Shown here one piece after another: positions 46,738-58,793 of a stretch of DNA of 64,000 nucleotides. Within the stretch, counting starts at the first letter, position 1, and every line of letters starts with the position of its first letter. A model generated the notes under the pieces. The model saw only the letters and a list, made by a program, of their open reading frames with translations, did not search any database and was not told the origin of the DNA. The position numbers and the translations under genes are program-made. This DNA comes from Erythrobasidium yunnanense (lineage: Eukaryota; Basidiomycota; Cystobasidiomycetes; Erythrobasidiales; Erythrobasidiaceae): positions 2,775,652 to 2,839,651 of the forward strand of contig BCJC01000001.1 of assembly GCA_001600175.1 (NCBI GenBank), in the 5' to 3' direction.

Positions 46738-49131
46738 ATGGTATATACATGCATTAAATACTCTGTACAACCGCTAATCAGATACATCTACAGCCCGCGC
46801 CAGATCTGTCTAAACCCCGGCTCAAGCCAAAGAGCAGTACTGCAAAAGCAAAGAAAGATGCCTCTGGACTGGGACGAGCGCTGATCAACAGACGCGCAAA
46901 GGAACATAAACGTCTATATGAAGAAGCCTTGCATAACACCCAGCTGCCATCCGGTCTAAACTCGGTCACGCAAGAGAATGACCTCGATGAATTTTTGAAC
47001 ACGGCTCAGCTGGCCGCGACTGACTTTTCAGCTGGTATGCTGTTCAATTGATGCTATTAGATAGTCGTAAGCTGACGTGCGATCGGCTTGTCCTTAGAAC
47101 GCCAGAATGTCCGGGTACTGCCTATGTCAAGTGTCGTACAGCAAGCGAATCCATACCTTCTGACTGCAGAAGAGGAGGAAGAGGTGGAGGAGAGACACAA
47201 CAGCAATAGAAAGAGACTCAAGGTACCTAGGCGGCCAGCCTGGAATAGAGGGATGGCCAAAGACGAGCTGGAGCGCGGCGAAAGAGACGAGTTCTTAGAA
47301 TGGCGCAAAGGGCTTGCAGAGTGAGCACTCATCCTATTTCTATGTTGGTGCAATGCTGAAGAATGGTCGTTTCAGCATGGAAGACAGAGAAAATCTACTA
47401 CTAACCCCCTTCGAACGCAATCTGTCGGTCTGGCGGCAGCTATGGCGTACATTGGAACGATCGCATCTGATAGTACAAATCTTGGATGCGCGTAATCCAC
47501 TACGATTCCGCTGTGAAGACTTAGAGACCTATGTCAAGGAGGTTGGGCTGGAAAGCAGCACAGAGCTAGCTGCAGGAGCTGGAAAGAGGAAGAACCTACT
47601 ACTCATCAACAAAGCAGATCTGTTGACGGAGACGCAGCGCAAACTCTGGGCAGACTATTTCGATACACTCGGCGTGGAATTTGCATTCTTCTCAGCGAAA
47701 GATGCGGTTGAGTTACAGGAGGAAGAGGCACTACTGGAGGAGGGGCTGGGGACAGTCGATGAGTCTGACGAAGAGGATGACGAGGAGCCAGAAGAGCCAA
47801 CGGCTGGCCCATCTACGATCAATGCGGATTCGGACAAGACGAACGGCAATGCAGCGGACGAAGACGAAGACGAGGAACTGGCGAAAGAGATGTCAAGGGA
47901 AGCACATATATCGGAGAGCTCTGGGCAATCGCCATTCGACCGAACGCAAGTCCTTAGTGTGGAAGAGCTCGAAGAGCTATTCCTCAGCTTACAACCGGAC
48001 CTCGACGAATTCGCACTACCAGATGCGCCTCCTCCGAAATATTGCGTAGGCTTGGTTGGATATCCGAACGTCGGCAAGAGTAGCACCATCAATGCCCTAG
48101 TTGGCCAGAAGAAGGTATCCGTCTCTTCCACTCCTGGCAAAACAAAGAACTTCCAAACTATTCATCTATCGCCGGAGATAGTGCTATGTGATTGTCCTGG
48201 TCTTGTCTTCCCACAATTCGCAACTACCAAAGCAGGAATGGTCTGCGATGGTGTTTTGCCGATCGACCAGATGCGAGAGCATACTGCGCCTATCGATCTT
48301 GTGACTAGAAGGATACCGAAAGCTGTTCTGGAAGGTACCTATGGTCTTAGGATACCGACATTACCGATCAGCGAAGGAGGAACTGGCATTCCGACAGCGC
48401 CAGAGTTCCTTTCAGTCTATGCAGGTAAGCCATATCTGACTGGATATAAGTTCTCACAAACTGAGATTTTGGACTTCACAGTCGCGAGAGGGTTCTTTAC
48501 ATCAGGACAAGGTAATCCGGACGAGTCTCGAGCTTCCCGCTACATCTTGAAGGACTACGTCAACGCGAAGCTACTTTACTGCCATCCACCGCCCAACATT
48601 GATGCCGATGATTTCAATGAAGAGACTCGAGACATTGTCAAGCTAGCTCTCTCTCACAAGCTGCGAACAAAGCGAGCTCCAGCTACGCGAGTAGGCAAAA
48701 AATCGGACACCTTCATCGAGCTGGGAGATAGCTTTAGCGACGATGATGACGATGATGAAGGTGACGCGGCTACTGAAGATGTAGCCGAAGTCGATGTCGA
48801 ACCCTCCTTGGCATCTGTCAACACAGCTCGCTCGTCGGCGCGCCCCAAACAGTCTGCTCGCGCCAATGCCTTAGATCGCAACTTCTTTACGTCAACCAAT
48901 ATCCATTCCCGGCCATTCATGAATGGTGTAGCAGCGAATGCATCTGGAGAGACAGGAAGGAATGTTATGTTTCCGCATCAACGGCAGCTCGACAATGATG
49001 GGACACGTCTTTCGAGCAGGAAGATCAGAGAACTGGAGAATTTAGGTGCGATCCAGATAGGTGCAGGCAAGAAGCATTACAAAGGCAATAGGCGTCAGAA
49101 AGCGAGAAGCGGCGCCGGATACGAAGTCTAG
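46738..49131 (+). CDS. LSG1: Large-subunit GTPase LSG1 (60S export-adaptor release)
   Basis: A circularly permuted GTPase that releases Nmd3 from cytoplasmic pre-60S particles. After the N-terminal helix region (DASGLGRALINRRAKEHK, PWNRG-like RPAWNRGMAKDELE) come NLSVWRQLWRTLERSHLIVQ, DARNPLRFRCEDLE, the G4 motif NKADLL, a long acidic insert (DEEDDEEPEEP...), then G1 GYPNVGKSSTINAL and G3 DCPGLVFPQ, the permuted order of the family. The basic end GAGKKHYKGNRRQKAR is typical. The only start that fits is an ATG at 46738-46740 directly followed by a 53-base intron (GTATAT...CTACAG), giving M|PAPDLSKPRLKPKSS. Two more introns near 47035 and 47322 restore ERQNVRVLPM and DMEDRENLL. Confidence 0.93.
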
Positions 49132-49410
49132 ATGGCCTCCGATACGCGCTTTCCGTTTGCACCCTGTTGTGGCTTGCGGTGCTATACTATCATCATGAGC
49201 ATCATCATCGCTGCGATGATACATCGTTCTTCTTGCTTCATGATGATCCGCGTCTCTCCGGAGATTTGGGCCTGCTGATGGCGTGTGGCGGCTATTCTGG
49301 AACACTCAGCCAGCGAGGAAGCCCCTAATTTCGAATAATTGTCAATCCGCCTGACCTTCTCTTCCTTCTTCTCCTTCTTTACCATCAGCAAACACCTTAA
49401 CCTCTTCATC

Positions 49411-51027
49411 ATGTCCTGCCAGCCTTTGAACGTCGCAGTCATCGGAGCAGGAATCGGAGGGCTCTCTGCAGCCATCGCTCTTCGCCGACAAGGTGGGCAG
49501 ACTTCTGTCCTCGTCTTCCCTTGCATACTGCGATACTGAACCTGTAATGCAGGCCACAAGGTCAGCCTCTACGAACGCTTCGACTTTGCTGGCGAAGTAG
49601 GCGCTTCGTTGAGTTGCGCAAAGAATGGTACTATGTGGCTCGAAGAATGGAAGGTGAGTATCGACGTATTAAGCACTTCACAAGCATCAACTCATATGTC
49701 GCATTCTGCAGGTTCCTCTAGCAAAAGCCGCACCCGTCGTGCTGGACAGCTTATGCATGCACGACTATGAGAGCGGAAAGCCCATCAACGACTACAATCT
49801 CAAAGACTACAAGGAGAAGTGGGGTTACGACTATCTTATGTTTCACCGACAAGATCTACACAAAACACTCCTTCAGACGGCTATCGGCGAAGAAGGTCAA
49901 GGAACACCCTGCCAGCTCTTCGTCAACCATCGCGTATCGGAGATCAATGCAGAGACAGGACATGTCAAGTTCTTGAACGGTTCAGAGATAGATGCGGACT
50001 TGATAGTTGGATCAGATGGCATCAGGGTAGGTTTCTTAGCTTGGCAGCCTGTTAGTATTCATGCTAATTATACTTCACACAGTCCACGGTCAGAGAACAG
50101 ATAGGAGTAGAAGCCAATATTAGACCTGCGCCCTTAGCAGCATACCGAGCGAACGTGATGGCAGACAAGGTGGAAGAATTGGGCTTGCATGACTTTGCAG
50201 CTCGTCATGGCATAGACTACTGGGGTGGCTTCCCTCTGGAAGACCGCAGCCAGTACTACAAGATTGTTGCGACGGGCTGCCGTTCAGGCTCCATCCTAAG
50301 CTTCTACATCTTCATGCCTGTAAGCAGCAGCGTCAGTATGGAAGGGCAAGCTAGACTGAAAGCTACTTGTCACAGACCGACCAGTCACCTCAGCGGAAGG
50401 AAGGCTACAGATATGTAGAGGTGCCTGTGGACGAGATTACCGCACCTTTCGTCAAGAATGGTCTCGATCCACGCCTCATCACCTTGCTCGAGCATTCCTT
50501 CGACCGCATGCCGTGGCGATTATACATTCACGATCCATACTCACACTGGACAAGAGGGAAAGTCTGTATTCTTGGCGATGCCGCTCATCCCATGATGCCA
50601 AATCAGAGCCAGTAAGTTTGCATACGCTTCACGCGGCATACACAGCTGACAAATCTTCAGGGGCGCGGTGCAAGCTATGGAAGATGCTGCTGCTCTAGGC
50701 ATAGTCTTCTCCTCCCGGTATCGTTACGATCGGGACGTCGAAGCCGGTCTCAAGCTGTACGAGCGAGTCAGGAAGCCAAGAGCCACACGAGTACAGCAAG
50801 CCAGTCTCAGAGCTACGGAAAACATCAACGAGCGGATAGGCTTCTCTACCCAGCCTTACACTCAGGGAAAGCTAGCCTCCACAGGCAAGCTGACCACAGA
50901 TGAGTTGAACCTATATGGTGAGTGACTGCGCAACAATGTCTTATATACAGCCTACTGATTCTGAGATTGGCGTGCAGACATGAAGCTCGATGTGGAACTC
51001 AACTCGGCAGATTTCCCTTGGAGGTAG
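49411..51027 (+). CDS. FAD-dependent monooxygenase, salicylate-hydroxylase-like
   Basis: Group A flavin monooxygenase. The FAD-binding Rossmann motif NVAVIGAGIGGLSAAIALRR is at the N-terminus, followed by HKVSLYERF, DLIVGSDGIRSTVRE (DG motif, across an intron) and KVCILGDAAHPMMPNQSQGA (GD motif, second FAD contact), then AMEDAAALGIVFSS. At least seven introns, last exon DMKLDVELNSADFPWR. Likely hydroxylates a small aromatic acid using NAD(P)H and oxygen; salicylate-type is a guess from the best-known fungal relatives. No membrane segment. The same-strand amidase gene starts 175 bases after its stop. Confidence 0.88.
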
Positions 51028-51201
51028 CTTGTCTGGATGAGACGAGATAGAGACATGGGTTAGAGTGCTTCGTCGTTGTATCATATCGCATTTGCATGAC
51101 TAGCTGGTCTAGTCCTCATCGTAAAAAGCATAGCATTGTTCTTTTCCTTCATCCGGCTATAGTCATCCGACTTGTTTTTTCTTGTCGAGCACAGTACTAG
51201 C

Positions 51202-53294
51202 ATGTGGCCCTTCACATCCTGGAATGCAAAACATACACTAGATGCGACTGTCGCTCGCAAGCGAGATGCTCGTGCTGCTGCTATTCAAGAAGGGCTGAGA
51301 CTCGTTGGATGCGACAACGACGGCCGTGACCAAGCCATTCTCGCTCTCACAGCATTCGAACTAGTCAAACAGCTTCAGCATGGCGACCTTAGCTGTTTGC
51401 GCGTCATGCAAGCCTATGTTCGCTCGGCAGCTCGGGCGCACAGAGCAACGAACTGCTTGACAGAGCCTATGTTCGTCGATGCACTACGAAGAGCATCGGA
51501 GCTTGATGACTGGATGCGCTCTGCTTCGAAAGAGGATATTCGGGCGAAACCTATGTTTGGTCTGCCAATCTCCTTGAAAGACCAGATTCACGTCGAGGGC
51601 TACGACTCTACACTAGGCTTCGCTAGGTCCATCATCTTCACAGACAACAGTCTTGGCGCTGCTAAACGGAATATGGCAGATATTGCAACCAACCGGCAAG
51701 TGGTGATGGGACTCTGACAACAATTCTTCGGAATAGCGGTGCCATACCTTTCTGCAAAACGAATGTCCCACAGACTATGCTTGCCTTCGAATGTTCCAAT
51801 CCTTTATTCGGGAGAACGACGAATCCCTACTCAGCCGATCATGTTCCAGGCGGATCCTCCGGTGGTGAGGGAGCACTTCTGGCATTGGGCGGAAGTCCTT
51901 TAGGCATAGGTGTACGTGTCTGCAGCCCAATCTAGTGTCATACTTCTGATTCAAATCTTGAGCAGTCTGATATTGGCGGAAGCTTGCGGATACCGGCTCA
52001 TTACTCCGGATGCTACTCCCTGAAGCCTGTCTATGGACGCTACCCCTCATCAGGTGCTGCTTCTACTGTCCCTGGCTTCGAAGGTATTTCCCATACAGTG
52101 TTGAATTCGCAAGACGGACTAATGGCCTGGCTTCAGCGATCCGTACTACCTTCGGCCCCATGGCACGTTCTATTCAAGACTTGGAGCTTTGCACTAGAGC
52201 AGTCGTGGATGCTGTAAATAGCAGTCGCTTACACCGCACCGAGGCGAATCTGCTTCCCTTACCGTACCGAGATACGAAGCTGCCCGACCAGTTGCGGATA
52301 GGTTACTTTACCGAAGGTGTGCTCGCATGAAGGAACTTGATGGGCGCGACAATGGCTGACAAGGGCGGAGATGGCTTCATTCCAACATCTCCTGCTTGCG
52401 AAAGAGCGGTTTCTACGACGATACAGGCGATGAAAGACGCTGGTCACACATGCATTCCGATACAACTGCCCGACCGTGAGTATCCTTCATCCAGAAACGA
52501 TGGTCATGGTATACTGAAGCAGCTGTCTGAAACTAGCTACGGCGGCATTCGAGATATTCCAAGCTCTTTCGTCAGGTGACGGCTACAATACTCTTACATC
52601 TCATCTTCTGCCGAAAGAGCCCAGAGAGCCGGCACTGTTTCTGGTCACTTTTGGTCCAAGGGTACCCGCCTTTGTTCGAAGCGCTGCCAGCTGGCTTTTG
52701 CGGATTGTAGCAGGTGAATACATTATGTCCAAGCTAGTGGGTGTATCTCGAGAGAAGCGTACGTCAGAAGTCTGGCACTGGCAACATCGCCGCAACGAGT
52801 ATGTCGCTAAAGCGAGAAAGCACCTCTGGGGAGAATTGAGCCTGGATGCTGTGATATGTAAGTCCTGCCAGCCTTGAGAAACTTTTGCATAGGCTAAGGA
52901 ACTCGCAGGCCCAGTTCAAGCAGTACCTGCCGTGACCCACGGAGCCACGAAACGACTCTCACCGCTGGCCATCCAGACTATTATTTGGAACGTAGTAGAC
53001 TCTACGGTCGGTGTAGTCCCCGTACTGACCGTAGACGCAAAGATCGATGCATTACCTGCGAACTTTGACGAAAAAATCAGGAATGCGGGTACACCGCTGC
53101 TGAGCAAGCTCTGCTACAGCGAGGTGTACAACGCCAAAGCCATGCACGGCCTGCCAGTCGGAGTACAGATCGTCGGACCAGCATGGGAGGAAGAGCGCAT
53201 CATCGAGACGATGAAATTAGTAGACAGCGCCTTAGAGAAGTTACGAGGTCATCCTCTATCCTTTCCAAGCCCTGTACAGGAGAAGGTCTACTAG
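51202..53294 (+). CDS. Acetamidase-type amidase (amidase signature family)
   Basis: Starts MWPFTSWNAKHTLDATVARK. Catalytic triad of the signature family: Lys in GLPISLKDQIHVEG, the cis-Ser in PGGSSGGEGALLALGGS, and the nucleophile in GSDIGGSLRIPAHYSG. The gene looks broken in a single-frame reading, but introns with normal borders restore the family at every step: GFAR|YCNQPASGDGTLTTI, GIG|SDIGG, GFE|AIRTTFGPMARS, FTE|GGDGFIPTSPA and LPD|PTAAFEIFQALSSGDGYN. About 570 residues. Fungal relatives hydrolyse acetamide, indole-3-acetamide or fatty-acid amides. The N-terminal hydrophobic start is too weak to call a signal. Confidence 0.9.
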
Positions 53295-53410
53295 AAGTAC
53301 AGACATCACCCAATCTTCTCCCCAAATCCCATGAACGCATCTACTCTTCTAAATAACCTGGAAGATCGAAGTATACACATCCTCTACTACTGAACAATCA
53401 CAGTATCAAG

Positions 53411-56182
53411 CTAGAAAGCACGCTGGGGACATGCTACTGCCGGCAGCGAGCTGGGAGCTGTGCGTCCGGTCAGTCTATAGTTGTGCTGGACCATCTGCAA
53501 GATCCTCGCTTGCTGCGCAGCGGTGTTGCCATTGGGATAGTAGATGGAAAATCCGTCTAAGTGGGGCACGTATGCGCAGCACTGATAGTGGAGAAGTCAG
53601 CTTCAGTCGCTAGCTGCGTTAATGCGCCGAACCTGGTCATCGTGGCCAAACACGCTCCAAGGCATGTCTCCAAGATATGAGGTTTTCTGCCAGGACTATT
53701 AGCTATTGTGGTCTATTGCTCAGTATAGGGTCCCACCTCGGACGTGGTAAGGAAGTCAGTCAAGCTGGAGCCGCCATATTCCCCCGTCCAGTCATATTCG
53801 GCTGGTGATGCATGAACTAGCGGGTCAACGAAAGAATGAGCCAAAGGACGCCGACATACCGATGACAAAGGCTTTGTTGTTCTGCTGTACGTAGCCGAGT
53901 TCTTGGTTGAGTCTTGCGTAGAGAGTCAGCTCCTCTTATCAACGACAGCGATGCTTCACTTACATTCCATTATTGAGCGGGTACAGATGGTCACTCATGA
54001 TATCGATATTTGCTGATTTCAGACCAGGTGCTGTTGCTCCGGTTGTGTAATTCCAGATGCCCTATCTTGCGACTCAGTATGCAGATAAGCCAGCGATAAA
54101 GAAGCCTTACGTTTGTGCCATCCCTGGAGAGTGCACGGTCAGTATACGAGGACACTAAATGGCATGTTTCACTTACATGACTAGGGTGTTCTTCGCGATA
54201 CTCTTGATCAAGCCGGCGATTTCGTCAGTCCAGGATAGAGGCGGGTATCCCTACAAGGAGGATTAGCAAGCTAGAATTTACATGAAAGGCAGATGGCTCA
54301 CTGTTCGACCGATGTATCCGCCCAATTCGTTGCCAGTTTCCCTGATCGTTACTATCAGCTCATTCCGCATCGAGGCGTCTATCAGACTCACCATGCTAAT
54401 ATAGTCGGATCGTTGTAGTAATAGGTCTTTGAATATTGATTGTACCGATTCAGGATGCGAGAGCTGAAGTTGACTGATTTAGCGGAGCGTCGCGCAGGCC
54501 AGCTTCTACGTCTAATCACTGACATATATGTGCGGTACGTGTTGATCACCGTACGGTTCGTGTAAAATTGGCTTCCATAGTCAGACTGGTTTGTGCCTAA
54601 CCACCGGAGGAAAGTATACTAGGGAGAGACGATGGATGAGCGTTCGGACATGAGGCAGCACAAAGCGCTCACTCTGCCTCCATGATAGTAGTCGTGCTCA
54701 TCTGTAAGCGGGATGACGACTCGCAGGCCATATTCGCGAGCGGCGTAAAGTGCATAATCGATTGCATCGAAAGCAGCATCATTGAAGGTATTTAAGCTGG
54801 GCTCGACAGATAAAGGAACGCCAACGCTGATACCGAGTGTATGAGAACGGATCGTGTTGGCTCCTGTATGCAGAAGTTAGCAACGACTTGACCGTACTTC
54901 TCGTTTGTATGCTGACCCATAGCAACGGAGATGGCCATGGCCTCTCGTACACGTTGTTTCGAAGGATACTGGTAAGGTCCTACATTCTATAAAGATGGCA
55001 AGCTTCGGTACTCTTCCTTCCGCAGGCTATCTTGCCGGAAGAAGACTCACCTCGTCGAGTCCAAGCCAGTAAATGTTAGGACCAACAGGGCGATACACCT
55101 TGCCTGATACCATAAGTTGCGTTCCCGAGCGAGTCACGTAAGAAGTGGCCTTAGGTAGCGTCCCAGTACCAGTGATTGTCGTTGCGGCGCCAGTATATTT
55201 GGGTGCGCATGTTATTGAAGTAGACGTTGTCGACGGAGAGGAAGTAGTCGAAGAACTGGTCGAGGTAGTCGTCGGTAACGAAGATGTTATTGTGGAAGAC
55301 GAGCTTCTTGTTGCTGAAGTAGCGGACGAAGATGGTCGCGATGTCGAAGTCGTCGATCTATGGAACGACATGAGCTATGTTGTGCTATACAAGGGCAAAT
55401 GCACTCACGAAGTCGTTCTGATGAGGGTACTGCTCGGTTTTGACGAAGTCGTAGCTGTCGTGGCTAGACGGCAGATCGAAGTAGCACCAGTAGCAAGGGC
55501 ACAAGTGTATCCAGGTACACACACTGTTCTTGTCCCAAATGCAGCTCCACCTGTAAGGAATAAGGCAAATCAGGAAGAGTCAGCGGCGTCAACCCTAAGT
55601 CTCTCTGGCGCAGTTCGCAGGAAGAGGAGGGAGGCGGCCAGGAGGCTGCAACGCACATCGAGCTGAACTCCTCGCTGTCGTGACGACCACTGTCCTGTCT
55701 GGCCCAGTCGATGTCCAAACACCGATACCCGTGGTGACATACGAGGTGGTGCTAGGAGAGGCGACGGTAGTGCTTCGGCAGGTGGAAGAGCCAGCCTTTA
55801 TAGACTGGCAGGATGCGCCAGTTGGACAGACTGTTCTGGTGCCGGAGGCAGCTCCGCCTGCAGGTGTTTCGCGTTCGCCAGCGCGTTTGGAGAGTGAGGT
55901 GAGAGTCTTTTAGAACTTACATCTGCTAGAGATACGGGCTGTCGTGATGACGATCGTTGTAGAAGGTCCCGTCGAACTCCATACGCCAGTTCCTGTAGTG
56001 GCTCTCTTTTGATGCCCATGGGTCGGCTCAAATGGCAGAGAGGTGGTCGCCGTTTGATAAGGCTGATCTTCCTGCAGAGCCGCTGCTTTTCTGCGCCAGT
56101 TGCGGTGTTGACGGTCGCGAACGCGGTCTCCCAGGGTCACGTGCAATGCACAGAGCAGAGAAAACAGTAGGAAAGCACGCAT
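53411..56182 (-). CDS. Secreted GH5 endo-beta-1,4-mannanase with two CBM1-like modules
   Basis: Signal peptide MRAFLLFSLLCALHVTLG, then a tandemly duplicated unit GVW(S/T)STGP...TTAR.S.RCGGAA.GTRTVC that ends in a four-cysteine module. A Ser/Thr-rich linker of about 60 residues follows, then the catalytic domain. That domain shows VYRPVGPNIYWLGLDE, ANTIRSHTLGISVG, the acid/base glutamate in ILAWETGNELGG, and the nucleophile glutamate in VIAEYDWTGEYGG, the marks of GH5 subfamily 7 mannanases. It ends RTAPSSLPAVACPQRAF. About a dozen introns, all restoring frame. Acts outside the cell on plant mannan. The start at 56182 is a clear ATG. The two modules are discussed as a finding. Confidence 0.9.
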
Positions 56183-57091
56183 GGCTAGGTCTAAGGCAGC
56201 CTTGGAGGTGTAGAGGACGACCAGAAGAGAGTTGTCAAAAGAATGTGGATCCCAGAAAGGGGTTTGGACGGCCCAGCTCGACGCAGCTCAGCCCAGCAGC
56301 TCTGTCGTCGCGCTTGCTCGTCGAGGACGTTTGGGAGAAGTTGTTTGAATGAGATGAGACAGAAGCATCTTGGACCCTATGGATTCGACTCTATTCAGAA
56401 GCCTGCATAACATGCCCAGACACACAAATTTGAGCTGGGCAGGGCGGCGTTCGTTCTGGAATGCGACCCTGAAAGCGATCTGACCGGCACGCTGATCTAT
56501 CATTCCCTGATGATTGCGACCCATAAGAATCAAGAAAGAGATCAAATCTCAGCTCTTCACGTCAAGTTGCGACCTGCAAGCTGCAGAGTCGTCCGTTGGC
56601 TTCATACGAGCTGAACTCGCACCAAGAAGCAAGCGGAGTTCTCCAGCTGGTTCGCAATGCATACCGAATGCGTAAAGAAGAGCAATACTACCTGACTTGA
56701 CGCTCGAGAAGATTGCCGAAGATGTCCTAAATGACTTGACAGCTCGAACGGCTCAGAGCCTGTCAAAGTCCGCCTGCTGCATGCGGAGCTGACCTTTCTG
56801 ATAGAACGCAGCGTATCTGTATGGCATCTAGCTGACATCCAAGCAGTAAACAAGGCAGCAAATGAAGACTGCGGATGGCGCCGGCTCAGCCCTCGACAGC
56901 ACGGACCGCCATGTCAGCATCTCATCACCATCAACATTTCCATGATCTGCCTCGCTCGGTCGTTCTCCGGCTACGCCCTCTCCTTCCGTCGTACAAAGCT
57001 TGCCCTCCTGTAAGCAGCGACCCATAACTTTGCTCGCCCAAATTCTGCCACGACCCTGTCACGACTTCAATTCTGTTTCACGAATACCACG
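56183..57091. other. Divergent promoter region, mannanase and Zn2Cys6 gene
   Basis: About 900 bases, one of the longest promoters here, as expected for a regulated secreted enzyme. No supported gene; short frames on both strands have no family. I could not pick out a convincing Zn-cluster CGG repeat pair. Confidence 0.45.
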
Positions 57092-58793
57092 ATGAACAAT
57101 AGCACCAACAGGAAGGACATGCCTACAAAGCCTATATACCAGCCTATGCGCAAGTCGTGCCAGTTCTGTCGGTGAGTTCCATGTAGACGTACTTCCTCCG
57201 CCCAGAGTCCGCGCAAACAGCGCTCAGGGCGAGGCGAGCTGCCAGAGCGCTCCGAGATCTTCGAACAGGCAGTACGCCTGCTTGCAGTCATGCCATTGTT
57301 CCTATTGGAGTATGCTTACGCTGACACCTTGTTCTGACGTTCGATGTACTCTGTTGCAGCCGACGAAAAATCAAATGGTGAGCCTGCTTGCTCGGCCGCA
57401 GCATTCCGTGATGAGATGGATTGACTGACTTTGTACGTTGTGTGCTTCCCTGCCTTGTCCTGGCTTTGCAGTATCATAGAAAAGGACAAAACGAGATGCA
57501 AGGCCTGCACAACTCGAGATCAAGACTGCATCTTTGCCCGAAAGGGTACTATCGATGACCACTCTCCACCACCGCCCAATCTCTATCCTTCATACCGAGG
57601 GAGATCGTTACCGTCCGGTCATGCAAGCACTTCTGCTGCCCTTGTGCCGGCAAATCCAGGTACGGCAGATCTTTGAGGTTGCCCGGTACCTGATTTGGGT
57701 GTGACTAATTCCGAATAAACACACAGAAGCTGCTTCTGGGTCCGCTCAGTATCCACCTTATCATGAACAAGCTAGCTATGCTATAGCAAACTCGCAAGCC
57801 AAGCGGTTCCAACCCTCATACAAGCCAACTCCTGCCATGCAGGCTGCTGCTCGTCCATCTCGCGTCAAGACACTTCCCATCCGCAGAGACGCTTCAGCTG
57901 GAGGTTCCTCTACACTTCGAACACATCCGTATCCCAGCAATCGCCTGTATAGTACCCCGCAGCAAAGGTCAATTTCGGTGCCAAACATACCTACTCTTCG
58001 ATATCAGCACACTCCCCAAACATACGCGGCGCAGGATCCTCAGGCAGCACCCGCAGGGTACTACTCGGCAGGTGCTGCAGACTCGGTGTATATTGGTCAG
58101 CAGGGAGCCAATCAGTATCAATATGTTCCAGCTTCCACATCAAGCTGGATCTACAGGGGACAGGGAGGTTTGGAGCCGCAATACGAAGCAGGATCATATC
58201 CTTCCTACGAATACTATACCTACGGTACAGGGCAGCCAGCCTATTCGAATGAGCGAGGCGGCGGATTCGAGGTCTTCGCTACCCCTCCTCAAGCATCGAC
58301 AAGCGCGCAGATGGGCAACGAAGGCTTAGCCCCTGGATGGCAGATGACACCCCACTCTCTGTACAATGAGACATTATCGACGACTCCTAGCCTCGGGAAC
58401 GAAGAGAAGTCGGTCACTCCCTCAGACAACAGTCCAAACGGCTCCGTCCGCTTCGTAGAGCCTGCTCAACCCGGGTCAGCGCAACAAATCTATCATTCTT
58501 CAGGAACCGCAACAGCACCTTCTTACTATCAGGCTACCGGAGGAGAGGAGACCTCGCCTTCAGCCGGATACGCTTACATTGGACACCCACAAGAGGCTTC
58601 GTCCACCATGTACGCTCAGGCCATGACGCAAGATCCAACTCTGCATTACTATCAAGCTCAATCGCCTGTCAATCCGGAACATTCTTCTTTCTATCCACTA
58701 GATGGACTACCCCAGCCGCTAGCAAGTGGCTCGGGTAGCCGATATCAGCAGGACAGAGAAGAGAACATGACAGAAGCCGATCCGCTTCAGTGA
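57092..58793 (+). CDS. Zn2Cys6 transcription factor, short form
   Basis: Four exons or more from MNNSTNRKDMPTKPIYQPMR. The binuclear zinc cluster is built from three exons: KSCQFCR, an 18-base exon giving RRKIK, and CIIEKDKTRCKACTTRDQDC, for a spacing C-x2-C-x6-C-x8-C-x2-C-x6-C. A Gln/Tyr/Ser/Pro-rich disordered region follows (PSYEYYTYGTGQPAYS, YIGQQGANQYQYVPAS) and ends ENMTEADPLQ. No fungal-specific middle homology domain is visible, so this is a short factor with a likely activation region only. Nuclear. It faces the mannanase gene across 900 bases, so control of that gene is possible but unproven. Confidence 0.85.

Noticed and set aside
51640-51780. Apparent frameshift breaking the amidase gene
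   Set aside because: A normal intron (AG|GTCCAT ... GGCAG|ATATT) restores GFARYCNQPASGDGTLTTI, which fits the amidase family, so the gene is whole.
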